Part shown: positions 25,441 to 34,030 of the stretch, piece by piece
Layout of the letters: each line of letters begins with the position of its first letter
Numbering within the stretch: position 1 is the first letter of the stretch
NCBI GenBank assembly: GCA_963735025.1
Contig: CAVTJG010000009.1
Coordinates: 744,001-808,000 of the forward strand
Source of the DNA: JAABRB01 sp963735025
GTDB taxonomy: Bacteria; Pseudomonadota; Gammaproteobacteria; Burkholderiales; SG8-39
DNA length: 64,000 bases
Direction: 5' to 3'
Translations under genes and position numbers: made by a program
Notes under the pieces: model-generated
What the model saw: the letters and a program-made list of their open reading frames with translations, nothing else
Told to the model about the DNA's origin: nothing
The model's database searches: none

Positions 25441-26981
25441 ATGAAGAACGAAGAACCGGTCGTGATTCGCGGCGGGCGCGTTTACGCAGCGGCGGGCGGC
25501 AATGCCCACTGTCCGCGGACATTCTCGTTGCCGGTGACACGATCGCAGCCATCGGACCGGCGGGCATGAAGGCGCCGGCCGGCGCGAAGAAGATCGACGC
25601 ACGGGGCATGCTGCTGCACCCGGGGCTGGTGAATGCGCACGTGCACGGACACGGCAATCTCGCCAAGGGCATGGGCGACTTGTGGACGCTCGAGCTGCTG
25701 CTGGTCGCCGGCCCGTGGATCACCGGCAACCGCGCTGCGGAGGACAAGTACCTCGGCACGCTTATCGGGGCGACCGAGATGCTGCTGAAGGGCTGCACCG
25801 CGTGCTACGACCTCACCCTCGAGATCCCGATACCCACGCCCGACGGCCTCGAGGCGTGCGCGCAGGCCTACGCGGACGCCGGGATGCGCACGGTGGTCGC
25901 GCCGATGGTGGCGGACGCAAGCTTTTACGAATCCATTCCCGGCCTGGTCGACGCGCTGCCGCCGGCGCTGCGGAAGGAAGTGGAGCGGTTCCAGCTCGCG
26001 CCCCGCAAGCAAACCCTCGCCGCCATGCGCAAGTCGCTGCGCGCATGGAAGTTCGACTACGATCGTGCGCGGCCGGCGGTTGCGCCGACCATTCCGCATC
26101 ACTGCAGCGACGCGTTCATGCGCGACTGCGCCGCGCTGGCGAAGGACTTCGGCGTGGGACTGCACAGCCATGTGCAGGAATCGAAGGTGCAGGTCATCGT
26201 CGGCCTGCAGCGCTACGGCAAGACGCAGACCGCGCACCTCGAGGATCTCGGCTTGCTCGGGCCCGAATTCACGGTCGCGCACGGCGTGTGGCTCGACGAT
26301 GAGGACATGCGCCGCCTCGCGGATCACGGCGCCTCCGTCGCGCATAACCCGGGCAGCAACATGCGCCTCGGCAGTGGCATTGCCGACGTGCGCGGCATGC
26401 TCCGGCACAAGGTCAATGTAGGGATCGGAACGGACGGCGCGAACTGCTCCGATAACCTGAACATGTACGAGGCGATGCGATTCGCGTCGCTCGCCTCCAA
26501 GGTGCAAGGCCCCGACACGGAACAGTGGCTGAAGACTACCGAAGTGATGCAAGCGGCGACTTCTGGCAGCGCGCGCGCGCTCGGCTTCGAGGGCAAGATC
26601 GGTCGTCTGGAAGCGGGCTACAAGGCGGACATCGTGTTTCTCGAACTCACGCATCCCAACTGGCTACCCTTCAATGATGCGACGAACCAGCTCGTGCACA
26701 CGGAAGACGGTGGAGGTGTTCACTCCGTGATGGTCGGCGGGAGGATGGTCGTCGCGGCGCGGCGCCCGCTGAACGTCGATCTGGCGAAGCTCGCGCGGCA
26801 GGCCGAGAAGGCGCGCGAGCGGCTCGAGCGCGCGAATCGCGGCAACCGGGCGCTGTACGAGCGACTCGAGGGAATCGTCAACCGGTTCTGCCCGGGGCTC
26901 GCGCGCACGCCGTACCACATCGACCGCTACGCGGGCGGCCATTACGAGCACCAGCACGCGAATCCGCACCGCCAGAAGTAG
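25441..26981 (+). CDS. Amidohydrolase (chlorohydrolase/SAH-deaminase type), N-terminus frameshifted
   Basis: Residues 1-25 read from ATG 25441 (MKNEEPVVIRGGRVYAAAGG). Near 25515 the frame changes by one missing base and continues as DILVAGDTIAAIG to the stop at 26981, about 512 residues in all. The hydrolase core is complete: HPGLVNAHVHGHG (metal HxH), PHHCSDAF, HSHVQESK, and IGTDGANCSDNLNMYEA (metal Asp). It belongs to the TRZ/ATZ-SAH deaminase group of metal-dependent hydrolases; the substrate is not evident. If the break is real, translation could restart at ATG 25566, losing the first beta-strands of the composite domain. A sequencing indel is more likely. Confidence 0.78.
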
Positions 26982-27040
26982 GGCGGGCGTCGGCCTGACC
27001 CGTTGTACATTTCCGGCAAGCAGCCCTAGCGAGGAGCGCA

Positions 27041-27616
27041 ATGGCCATGCAGCTGCCAGTGAAGAGGTGGTTCACCTTCGTCGACGAGACCGAGGACCCG
27101 AGCGGGAATGACCCGCTCAGAAAGGTCGCGGTCGTGGCGGTCGTTGCGAACCCATGCGCGGGGCGCTACGTCGAGGACCTGAAGCCCATGATCGAGGCAA
27201 GCGGCGAGCTCGGTCGCCGGATCGCCGAGCGTGCGGTGCAGGCGATGGGCCCCTACCGGGCGTTGAGCTATGGAAAGGGCGGCATCGTGGGCACCGCCGG
27301 GGAGCAGGAGCACGTCAATGCCCTGCTGACCACCGCTTTCGCCGAACCGCTGCGCCTGGCAATGGGCGGCGCGAAGGCCTGGATTTCCTCGATGACCAAG
27401 CGTGGCACACCGGGTACCACCATCGACATCCCGTTCAACCACAAGGACGCGCTCTACGTGCGCTCCTTCTATGACGGTATCACGCTGACCCTGCACGATG
27501 CTCCGGCGCCCGACGAGATCGCCGTGATCGCAGGCCTTGCAAACCGCGGCCGCATCGGCGCCAGGGTGGGCGGCCTGCGACCCGAGGACGTGAAGGGTAC
27601 GGACGGCCTGGTCTGA
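27041..27616 (+). CDS. Amino acid synthesis family protein (DUF1185)
   Basis: The 191-residue protein matches the DUF1185/AA_synth family: KRWFTFVDETEDPSG near the N-terminus, VVANPCAGRYVEDL, YGKGGIVGTAGEQEH and HDAPAPDEIAVI near the C-terminus. Despite the family name, no reaction has been firmly assigned. Members often lie beside catabolic hydrolases and transporters, as here with the amidohydrolase 59 bp upstream. GAGGAG precedes the ATG. Confidence 0.85.
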   Translation: MAMQLPVKRWFTFVDETEDPSGNDPLRKVAVVAVVANPCAGRYVEDLKPMIEASGELGRRIAERAVQAMGPYRALSYGKGGIVGTAGEQEHVNALLTTAFAEPLRLAMGGAKAWISSMTKRGTPGTTIDIPFNHKDALYVRSFYDGITLTLHDAPAPDEIAVIAGLANRGRIGARVGGLRPEDVKGTDGLV

Positions 27617-27666
27617 ATTCTCGGTCGCGCGCCGGCCGCCCGGGTTTGAAAGTAGAATAGCGCAAC

Positions 27667-28227
27667 GTGCGGGCCGTCAATCTCACCCACCATTTTCTGA
27701 TCGCGATGCCGGCGATGGTGGACCCGTACTTTGCGCGCACCCTCACGTACGTTTGCGAGCACAACGACCAGGGCGCGCTCGGCGTCGTGATCAACCGACC
27801 CATCGAGTTGACTCTCGCGGGGCTCTTCGAGAGACTCGAGCTGAAGCTCGACGTGGCGGATCTGCGCGAGCTCCCTGTTTACTTCGGTGGCCCGGTCCAG
27901 ACCGATCGGGGATTCGTCCTGCACAATCCGGCCGGCGAGTGGAGCTCGTCGCTGCCGGTGCGCGACGGAATCGCGCTCACCACCTCCCGCGACATCCTCG
28001 AGGCGGTCGGCAACGGCGCCGGTCCGGGCAAGTTGCTGATCACACTCGGCTACGCCGGCTGGGGCGCGGGCCAGCTCGAGCACGAGATGCAGCAGAACGC
28101 CTGGCTCACGGTCGAGGCGCAAGCGCACATCATCTTCGACCTGCCTGCCGAAGAGCGGATGGCCGCGGCGATGGAGCTCATCGGCGTGTCGTACGCGAGC
28201 CTGTCGGACGAGGCGGGTCATGCATGA
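27667..28227 (+). CDS. yqgE: YqgE/AlgH family protein
   Basis: The 186-residue cytoplasmic protein has the family signature HHFLIAMPAMVDPYFARTLTYVCEHN and GALGVVINRP, then VYFGGPVQTDRGFVLH. AlgH affects alginate regulation in Pseudomonas, but the molecular role is unresolved. The start is taken as GTG 27667; the alternative internal starts would remove the signature. It is the first gene of yqgE-ruvX-pyrR-pyrB-pyrC', and a TAGAAT hexamer lies about ten bases upstream of the start. Confidence 0.9.
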   Translation: MRAVNLTHHFLIAMPAMVDPYFARTLTYVCEHNDQGALGVVINRPIELTLAGLFERLELKLDVADLRELPVYFGGPVQTDRGFVLHNPAGEWSSSLPVRDGIALTTSRDILEAVGNGAGPGKLLITLGYAGWGAGQLEHEMQQNAWLTVEAQAHIIFDLPAEERMAAAMELIGVSYASLSDEAGHA

Positions 28228-28239
28228 TGGTCGTCGATC

Positions 28240-28662
28240 ATGAGGAGCGAAACGTTGCTCGCGTTCGATTTCGGTGAGCGATACCTCGGTGTCGCGGTAG
28301 GCGACACGGAAGTGGGCATGGCACATCCGCTCGCCAGCATCGATGCGCGTGCCGCCGCGCCGCGTTTCAGGGCCGTCGCGGAGTTCATAGCCGAGTGGAA
28401 GCCGACCCGCCTGGTCGTCGGACTGCCGCTCACGCTCGACGGCGAGGCGCACGACGTGACGCGCAAGGCCGAGCGGTTTGCGCGCCAGCTTCAGGGCCGT
28501 TTCGGATTGCCTGTGACGATGCAGGACGAGCGGCTCTCTTCGGTCGAGGCCGAATCGCGGTTGCGTGCAATCGGGCGCGGCGGTCGCCGGCACAAAGACC
28601 TTACCCATCCGATCGCCGCGCAGGTCATTCTGCAGGCCTATTTTGACGAGGCCGCCCGATGA
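28240..28662 (+). CDS. ruvX: RuvX/YqgF Holliday-junction-resolvase-fold nuclease
   Basis: The 140-residue RNase H-fold protein has LAFDFGERYLGVAVGD (catalytic Asp), LVVGLPLTLDGEAHDVT, MQDERLSSVEAE and the C-terminal HPIAAQVIL. YqgF proteins are required for 16S rRNA 5'-end maturation in E. coli and have resolvase-like structure. 12 bp after yqgE, and its stop overlaps the pyrR start by 4 bp. Confidence 0.92.
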   Translation: MRSETLLAFDFGERYLGVAVGDTEVGMAHPLASIDARAAAPRFRAVAEFIAEWKPTRLVVGLPLTLDGEAHDVTRKAERFARQLQGRFGLPVTMQDERLSSVEAESRLRAIGRGGRRHKDLTHPIAAQVILQAYFDEAAR

Positions 28663-29159
28663 GCGTCGTACTTCCCGATGCCGAGAAGGTCTACACGGAC
28701 CTCTGCGCGCGCCTGAAGCAGGCGGTGACCGCGGAGACCGTCATGATCGGTATCCAGACCGGCGGCGCGTGGGTGGCCGAGCGCCTGCATCGTGACCTCG
28801 GAATCGCGACGCTGCTCGGCACGTTGAACATATCGTTCTATCGCGACGACTACTCGAGCTCCGGGTTGCACTCCAACGTCCGCCCCAGCCAGATCCCCTT
28901 CGACGTGAGCGGCAAGCGGATCCTGCTGGTGGACGACGTTCTCTACACCGGTCGCACCGTACGCGGCGCGATGAACGAGCTCTTCGACTACGGGCGTCCC
29001 GATACGATCGAGCTCGTAGTGCTCATCGACCGTGGCGCGCGGCAGCTGCCGATCTGCGCGCAGTTCATCGGTGAGACCGTCTCGGTTCCGAAGGGCGCGA
29101 AGCTCGATCTGCGGCGCGACGACGCGGGCCGTCTCTCGCTGCACCTAGAAGAAAAATAG
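28659..29159 (+). CDS. pyrR: PyrR bifunctional pyr regulator/uracil phosphoribosyltransferase
   Basis: The 166-residue PRTase-fold protein has the PRPP loop RILLVDDVLYTGRTVRGAM (about 87-105), IGIQTGGAWVAERL, and IDRGARQLPI. In Bacillus PyrR binds pyr mRNA to cause attenuation; in proteobacteria it may serve mainly as a UPRTase or regulator. I see no obvious attenuator in the four-base gap before pyrB or upstream of yqgE. Overlaps ruvX by 4 bp. Confidence 0.94.
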   Translation: MSVVLPDAEKVYTDLCARLKQAVTAETVMIGIQTGGAWVAERLHRDLGIATLLGTLNISFYRDDYSSSGLHSNVRPSQIPFDVSGKRILLVDDVLYTGRTVRGAMNELFDYGRPDTIELVVLIDRGARQLPICAQFIGETVSVPKGAKLDLRRDDAGRLSLHLEEK

Positions 29160-29163
29160 CCGG

Positions 29164-30132
29164 ATGCGCAACCCGCAACTGAACGAGAAAGGCGAGCTGC
29201 AGCATCTGCTCAACGTGGAAGGACTGCCGCGCGAGCACCTCGTGCGCATCCTCGACACTGCGGCGTCGTTCGTCGGCGTGACCGAGCGCGAGGTGAAGAA
29301 GGTACCGCTCCTGCGCGGCAAGAGCGTGTTCAACCTCTTCTTCGAGCCTTCGACCCGCACGCGCACGACGTTCGAGATTGCCGCGAAGCGACTCTCCGCC
29401 GACGTAATCAACCTGAACATCAGCACTTCGTCGCAGTCGAAGGGCGAGACGCTGCTCGACACCATCGACAACCTCGCGGCGATGCACGCCGACATGTTCG
29501 TCGTGCGGCACGCGGCGAGCGGCGCGGCCCACCTCATCGCACGGCACGTGGCGCCGCATCATCACGTGATCAACGCGGGCGACGGCCGCCACGCGCATCC
29601 CACGCAGGGGCTGCTGGACGCATACACCATTCGCCACTACAAGCAGGATTTCACGCGGCTCTCCGTCGCGATCGTGGGCGACATCCTGCACTCGCGAGTT
29701 GCGCGGTCGCTGATCCACGCGCTGAACATCCTCGGGACGCCCGACGTGCGGGCCATCGCCCCGCAGACGCTCTTGCCGACGGGCGTCGAGCAGCTCGGCG
29801 TGAAGGTGTTTCACGACATGAATGAGGGGCTGCGTGACGTGGACGTGGTGGTGATGTTGCGCCTGCAGAACGAGCGCATGAGAGGGCCCCTGCTGCCCTC
29901 CGCACAGGAATTTTTCAAGTGCTATGGCCTCACGGCAGAGAAGCTCACGCTCGCGAAACCCGACGCGATCGTCATGCACCCCGGACCCATGAATCGCGGC
30001 GTCGAGATCGATTCCTCGGTTGCCGACGGCGGACAGGCCGTCATTCTCCCGCAAGTCACCTTCGGCATCGCGGTTCGCATGGCGGTGATGTCCATCCTGG
30101 GCGGCGGCAGCGCAGGCCGGAGCGAGGAGTGA
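29164..30132 (+). CDS. pyrB: Aspartate carbamoyltransferase catalytic subunit
   Basis: The 322-residue enzyme condenses carbamoyl phosphate and aspartate, the first committed step of pyrimidine synthesis. Carbamoyl-phosphate site: FFEPSTRTRTTFEIAAKRL (about 58-76). Other motifs are VVRHAASGAAHLIA, DGRHAHPTQGLLD, and HPGPMNRGVEID. No pyrI regulatory gene is adjacent. The inactive-looking dihydroorotase homologue just downstream is the known partner type for this PyrB class. Confidence 0.95.
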   Translation: MRNPQLNEKGELQHLLNVEGLPREHLVRILDTAASFVGVTEREVKKVPLLRGKSVFNLFFEPSTRTRTTFEIAAKRLSADVINLNISTSSQSKGETLLDTIDNLAAMHADMFVVRHAASGAAHLIARHVAPHHHVINAGDGRHAHPTQGLLDAYTIRHYKQDFTRLSVAIVGDILHSRVARSLIHALNILGTPDVRAIAPQTLLPTGVEQLGVKVFHDMNEGLRDVDVVVMLRLQNERMRGPLLPSAQEFFKCYGLTAEKLTLAKPDAIVMHPGPMNRGVEIDSSVADGGQAVILPQVTFGIAVRMAVMSILGGGSAGRSEE

Positions 30133-30139
30133 ATCAGGT

Positions 30140-31420
30140 ATGAAGATTCACATTCGCAATGGCCGGCTGATCGACCCGAAGCGCGCGATAGATGCCGTGC
30201 GCGATCTCTTCATCGCGGACGGCCGTATCGCGGGCGTCGGGACAGCGCCCGGCGGGTTCAAGGCCGATCGCGAGATCGATGCGAGCGGCCTGACGGTCGC
30301 ACCCGGACTGGTGGATCTCTCCGCGCGGTTGCGCGAGCCCGGACTCGAATACAAGGCGACGCTCGATTCCGAGCTCTACGCCGCAGTCGCTGGTGGGGTG
30401 ACGAGCCTCGCATGCCCGCCGGACACCGACCCGCCACTCGATGAGCCGGGGCTGGTAGAAATGCTCACGCGCCGCGCGTCGAGCCTGCATCTCGCGCGGG
30501 TCTATCCGGTCGGTGCCCTGACCGCAAAGCTCGAGGGCGAGCGTCTTGCCGAGATGGCGATGCTGCATCATGCGGGCTGCGTCGCCTTCTCGCAGGCGGA
30601 CGTGCCGATCAAGGACACCATGGTGCTGTGGCGCGCCCTGCAATACGCGGCGACGCTGGGCTACAGCGTCTGGCTGCGCGCCCAGGATCCATTCGTCTCG
30701 CGCGAGGGCGTCGCCCACGACGGCGACGTCGCGACGCGGCTCGGACTGCCGGGGATTCCGGCGTTCGCCGAAACGATCGCCCTCGCCACCATCCTCGAGC
30801 TCGTCCGCGCGACGGGCACGACGGTGCACCTGTGCCGCCTGTCAACCGGGACCGGCGTAGACATGGTCCGACGGGCAAAGGCCGAAGGACTTCCGGTCAC
30901 GAGTGACGTCGCAGTGCATCACGTCCATCTTTCCGAGGTGGATATCGGCTACTACGACGCGCACTGTCATCTCGTGCCGCCGCTGCGCAGCCTGCGGGAC
31001 CGCGACGCGCTGCACGCTGGCATCATGGATGGCACGATCGACGCGATCTGCTCGGATCACACACCGGTGGACATCGATGCGAAGCAGATGCCGTTCAGCG
31101 AGTCCGGGCCCGGCGCGACCGCGCTGGAGCTCCTTCTGCCGCTCACCCTGAAGTGGGCGCAGGAGAAGCGGGTTTCGATGATCGATGCGCTTGCACGCGT
31201 CACCAGCGAGCCGGCACGCATCCTGAAAATCGATGCGGGGCATCTCGGCGTCGGCGCACCTGCGGACATCTGCGTATTCGATCCGGAAGCGTATGTGAAG
31301 GTGACGCCAGGCACCCTGCGGAGCCAGGGAAAGAACACGCCCTTTCTCGGCTACGAGCTCCCAGGGAGGGTCTGTTTCACTCTGGTTGCCGGCGACGTCA
31401 CGTACGAGGCGCGGGCGTAA
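30140..31420 (+). CDS. pyrX: Non-catalytic dihydroorotase homologue PyrC' (PyrX)
   Basis: The 426-residue class I dihydroorotase-type protein has key residues missing. The metal-binding DxHxH after the first strand (normally GLIDMHVHLREPG) is DLSARLREPG (61-63 Ser-Ala-Arg). The H-x-S-T motif is HLCRLSTGT, with Arg in place of the second His. The fold is otherwise intact (PGLVDL, VHHVHLSEVD, SDHTPVD). In Pseudomonas the equivalent PyrC' is inactive but needed to assemble a dodecameric PyrB-PyrC' ATCase. The same structural role is inferred here, so an active dihydroorotase should lie elsewhere. Seven bp after pyrB. Confidence 0.88.
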   Translation: MKIHIRNGRLIDPKRAIDAVRDLFIADGRIAGVGTAPGGFKADREIDASGLTVAPGLVDLSARLREPGLEYKATLDSELYAAVAGGVTSLACPPDTDPPLDEPGLVEMLTRRASSLHLARVYPVGALTAKLEGERLAEMAMLHHAGCVAFSQADVPIKDTMVLWRALQYAATLGYSVWLRAQDPFVSREGVAHDGDVATRLGLPGIPAFAETIALATILELVRATGTTVHLCRLSTGTGVDMVRRAKAEGLPVTSDVAVHHVHLSEVDIGYYDAHCHLVPPLRSLRDRDALHAGIMDGTIDAICSDHTPVDIDAKQMPFSESGPGATALELLLPLTLKWAQEKRVSMIDALARVTSEPARILKIDAGHLGVGAPADICVFDPEAYVKVTPGTLRSQGKNTPFLGYELPGRVCFTLVAGDVTYEARA

Positions 31421-31438
31421 GGTAGGATTTGAACAGGT

Positions 31439-31456
31439 GGGAACCGCCTGGTTCCC
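31439..31456. terminator. Hairpin between convergent pyrC' and DUF167 genes
   Basis: GGGAACC (31439-31445) pairs with GGTTCCC (31450-31456) across a four-base loop, in the 40-bp gap between convergent stops. It is followed by a C-rich stretch rather than a T run, so it is a probable but not classical terminator. Confidence 0.5.
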
Positions 31457-31460
31457 CCCG

Positions 31461-31775
31461 TTACCCCCCTTCCCGGTGCACCGGAAGCAGATTTGCCGGG
31501 TTGCACTCCGGCGAGGCGACTGTGATCAGTTTGTCGCGCGAGGTTTGGCCGCGGGCGACTGACACTTGCGCGCGGGGGACGCCGAGCTGCTCGGCGATGA
31601 ACGCGACGACGGCCGCGTTCGCGCGGCCGTCGACCGGCGGAGCGGAGATCCTGATCTTTAGCCGTTCACCATGCACGCCGGCAACCGCCGTGCGCTTCGC
31701 GCCCGGCTGCACGTGTACCGCGATCGTCCAGCCGGAGGGGGTGCGGGTCAGCCAGGGCGCTCTCGCCGCGCTCAC
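31461..31775 (-). CDS. yggU: DUF167/YggU family protein
   Basis: The 104-residue protein has the family core WTIAVHVQPGAKRTAV, LKIRISAPPVDGRAN and GQTSRDKLI. Its structure class is known but its role is not. It starts at GTG 31775, overlapping the yggT stop (GTGA), so it is translationally coupled to yggT. Last gene of yggS/proC-yggT-yggU on the minus strand. Confidence 0.87.
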   Translation of the reverse strand: MSAARAPWLTRTPSGWTIAVHVQPGAKRTAVAGVHGERLKIRISAPPVDGRANAAVVAFIAEQLGVPRAQVSVARGQTSRDKLITVASPECNPANLLPVHREGG

Positions 31776-32338
31776 CTCATGCCCGTGAGCATCATCCGCG
31801 GCGCCCCCTCGAGCGCGATGAGCAGGATCTGGATCAGGATCAGCACGAAGAGCGGCGAGAGATCGATGCCGCCGATCGTGGGGATGAATCGTCGAAAGAT
31901 GGAATAGAGTGGGCGCGTCAGCGCGTCGAACACCGGCGCAAGCGGCGAGTAGGGGCTCAGCCAGCTCGTGACGACGTGAATGATCACCACGAACATCGCG
32001 AGATACAGGCACGCACGGAACAGCTCTATCACCGACCAGAAGAAGAGCAGCGTGCCTGCCGTCGCGAGGCCTCCGCCGACGAGCGAATAGAGCGCGATGA
32101 GCTCGACAAGTTTTGCGAGCCACGCCAGCACGAGCGTGGAGAGATCGAGCCCCCTCGCAGTGGGCACGAAGCGCCGCAGCGGCAGTACCGCCCAGTCGGT
32201 GAGCGAGACGACGAAATGGCCGACGGGATTGCGGAACGGTGCGCGGAACATCTGCATGAAGAATCGCGCCAGCGCGAGATAGGCGATCAGACCGAAGGCG
32301 GTCCTGATGAGGAGCTCTGCGATCTGCTCGAACATCAA
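31772..32338 (-). CDS. yggT: YggT family membrane protein
   Basis: The 188-residue protein has two YggT repeats, each a pair of membrane helices: LIRTAFGLIAYLALARFFMQ, NPVGHFVVSLTDW, LYLAMFVVIIHVVTSW and LYSIFRRFIPTIGGIDLSPL. The repeated R-x-F-(I/V)-P-T motif before each second helix is visible. Linked to osmotic tolerance and cell-envelope functions in some bacteria; the mechanism is unknown. Its start overlaps the proC stop by 4 bp. Confidence 0.9.
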   Translation of the reverse strand: MMFEQIAELLIRTAFGLIAYLALARFFMQMFRAPFRNPVGHFVVSLTDWAVLPLRRFVPTARGLDLSTLVLAWLAKLVELIALYSLVGGGLATAGTLLFFWSVIELFRACLYLAMFVVIIHVVTSWLSPYSPLAPVFDALTRPLYSIFRRFIPTIGGIDLSPLFVLILIQILLIALEGAPRMMLTGMR

Positions 32339-33147
32339 TCCCTCCCGAGCTCGTCGCCCAGCTCGCGCGCCCGCCGGTTCGCAGCGTGGATCGCTCGCAC
32401 GATGGCGTCCTGGACGTGGTCCGCATTCATCGAGGCGAGCGCCTGCTCGGTCGTGCCTCCCTTCGAGGTCACGCGCTCCCGGAGCACTGCGGCCGGCTCG
32501 GTGGATCGCGCGGCCAGCTCCGCCGCGCCGCGCATGGTTTCGATGGCGAGCAGGTTGCCGGTCTCCGGCGGCAGCCCCATTTCGCCCGCTGCCCGCTGCA
32601 TCGCTTCGAGGAAGTAGAAGACGTATGCGGGGCCGCTACCGGAGAGCGCGGTGACCGGATCGAGCAGCGCTTCGTCGTCCACCCACACGAGCTTTCCGGC
32701 CGCCGAGAGGATTGCGCTCACGAGCTCGCGCTGATTCGCGTCCACGGCGGGCTTGGCGTAGACGGCAGTGATCCCGGCGCCGATCAGCGCGGGCGTGTTC
32801 GGCATGCACCGGGCCAGACGCGATTTGCCGCCCAGCCAGCGGCCGATGTCATCCATGCGGACTCCGGCCGCAATGGAGACCACGAGCTGATCCGCGAGGT
32901 GGGGCGCGAGTGCGCGACAGACTTCGCGCATCTGCTGAGGCTTGATTGCCAGGACGACTGCGTCACCGTGCGGGACCGCTTCCGCCGGCGTCTCGAAGCA
33001 CGCGATGCCGAACTTCTCCGTGTGACGCGCGCGTGCCTCGTGTAGCACCTCGACGACCCTCAAATCGGATGCGGCAACACCGCGCGCCATCAAGCCGCCG
33101 ATCAGCGCGGTCGCCATGTTGCCGCCGCCGATGAATGTGACCCTCAC
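32335..33147 (-). CDS. proC: Pyrroline-5-carboxylate reductase
   Basis: The 270-residue enzyme catalyses the last step of proline synthesis, P5C to proline with NAD(P)H. N-terminal Rossmann motif FIGGGNMATALIGGL, then VLAIKPQQM, RCMPNTPALIG and the C-terminal signature ALSGSGPAYVFYFLEA, VTSKGGTTEQAL. GTG 33147 is preferred: it begins the first beta-strand and has GGGAGGGAAA just upstream. The gap to yggS holds a small direct repeat (aggggtgagttt twice, about 33181-33208). Confidence 0.94.
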   Translation of the reverse strand: MRVTFIGGGNMATALIGGLMARGVAASDLRVVEVLHEARARHTEKFGIACFETPAEAVPHGDAVVLAIKPQQMREVCRALAPHLADQLVVSIAAGVRMDDIGRWLGGKSRLARCMPNTPALIGAGITAVYAKPAVDANQRELVSAILSAAGKLVWVDDEALLDPVTALSGSGPAYVFYFLEAMQRAAGEMGLPPETGNLLAIETMRGAAELAARSTEPAAVLRERVTSKGGTTEQALASMNADHVQDAIVRAIHAANRRARELGDELGRD

Positions 33148-33226
33148 TTTCCCTCCCCCTCGCTCCTGCGCTCGCACAGGAGGGGTGAGTTTAGCAGGGG
33201 TGAGTTTCGAAGCCGCGGGTCGATCC

Positions 33227-33913
33227 TCACTTCGGTCGCGGGCCGAATATCGCGGTGCCCACTCGCACCATGGTGCTGCCCGCAGCGATCGCCGCTTCGA
33301 AATCGTCGGACATTCCCATCGACAAGGTGTCCAGGGCGAAACCATCCCGGTTCAGCGCATCGCGCAATGCGCGCAGCGATTCGAAGTGTTCGCGCTGCAG
33401 CACCGGGTCGGCAGTCGGCGCGGGAATCGCCATCAAGCCGCGCAGCTTGAGGCGCGGAAGGCGGGAAACCGCCATTGCAAGCGGGCGAACCTCGTCCGGC
33501 GTGATCCCTGCCTTCGTCGCCTCCCCGCTCACGTTCACCTCGATGCAGACCTGGAGCGCCGGCATTGTCGCGGGTCGTTGCGCGGCGAGCCGCTCCGCGA
33601 CCCTCAGCCGGTCCACTGCGTGTACCCAGGCGAAGGACTCGGCGATGGGCCGCGTCTTGTTGCTCTGAACGGGTCCGATGAAGTGCCACGTGAGACCCAG
33701 GTCGGCCAGCGCGGCGATTTTCGCGAGCGCCTCTTGCGCGTAGCTCTCCCCGAAATCGCGCTGGCCGGCCGAGCGGGCGGCACGAACCGCGTCCGGCCCG
33801 AATGTCTTGGAGACTGCGACGAGAACTATTTCACGAGGGTCCCGCCCCGCGGAGCGAGCACTCCGCTCGATCCGGGAATTTACGCCTTGTAGGTTCGCTG
33901 CGATTGTGTTCAT
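33227..33913 (-). CDS. yggS: PLP homeostasis protein YggS/PROSC
   Basis: The 228-residue alanine-racemase-fold, PLP-binding protein has the PLP lysine in LVAVSKTFG, then WHFIGPVQSNK, VCIEVNVSGEATKAG, RLKLRGLMAIPAP and LSMGMSDDFEAAI. It buffers pyridoxal phosphate and amino/keto-acid pools and has no known enzyme activity. ATG 33913 is chosen because upstream sequence is unlike the family. Divergent from pilT with 117 bp between, the classical arrangement. Confidence 0.93.
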   Translation of the reverse strand: MNTIAANLQGVNSRIERSARSAGRDPREIVLVAVSKTFGPDAVRAARSAGQRDFGESYAQEALAKIAALADLGLTWHFIGPVQSNKTRPIAESFAWVHAVDRLRVAERLAAQRPATMPALQVCIEVNVSGEATKAGITPDEVRPLAMAVSRLPRLKLRGLMAIPAPTADPVLQREHFESLRALRDALNRDGFALDTLSMGMSDDFEAAIAAGSTMVRVGTAIFGPRPK

Positions 33914-34030
33914 AATTCTCAGGTTCGCACGGGAACCGACTGAATTACAGAGATTTTTCGGTCCGAAACCCGGACTGGGCACCGATCGGCATTCCGGCGC
34001 CACCCCGCCGCACAACCAGGGACGAATTAT

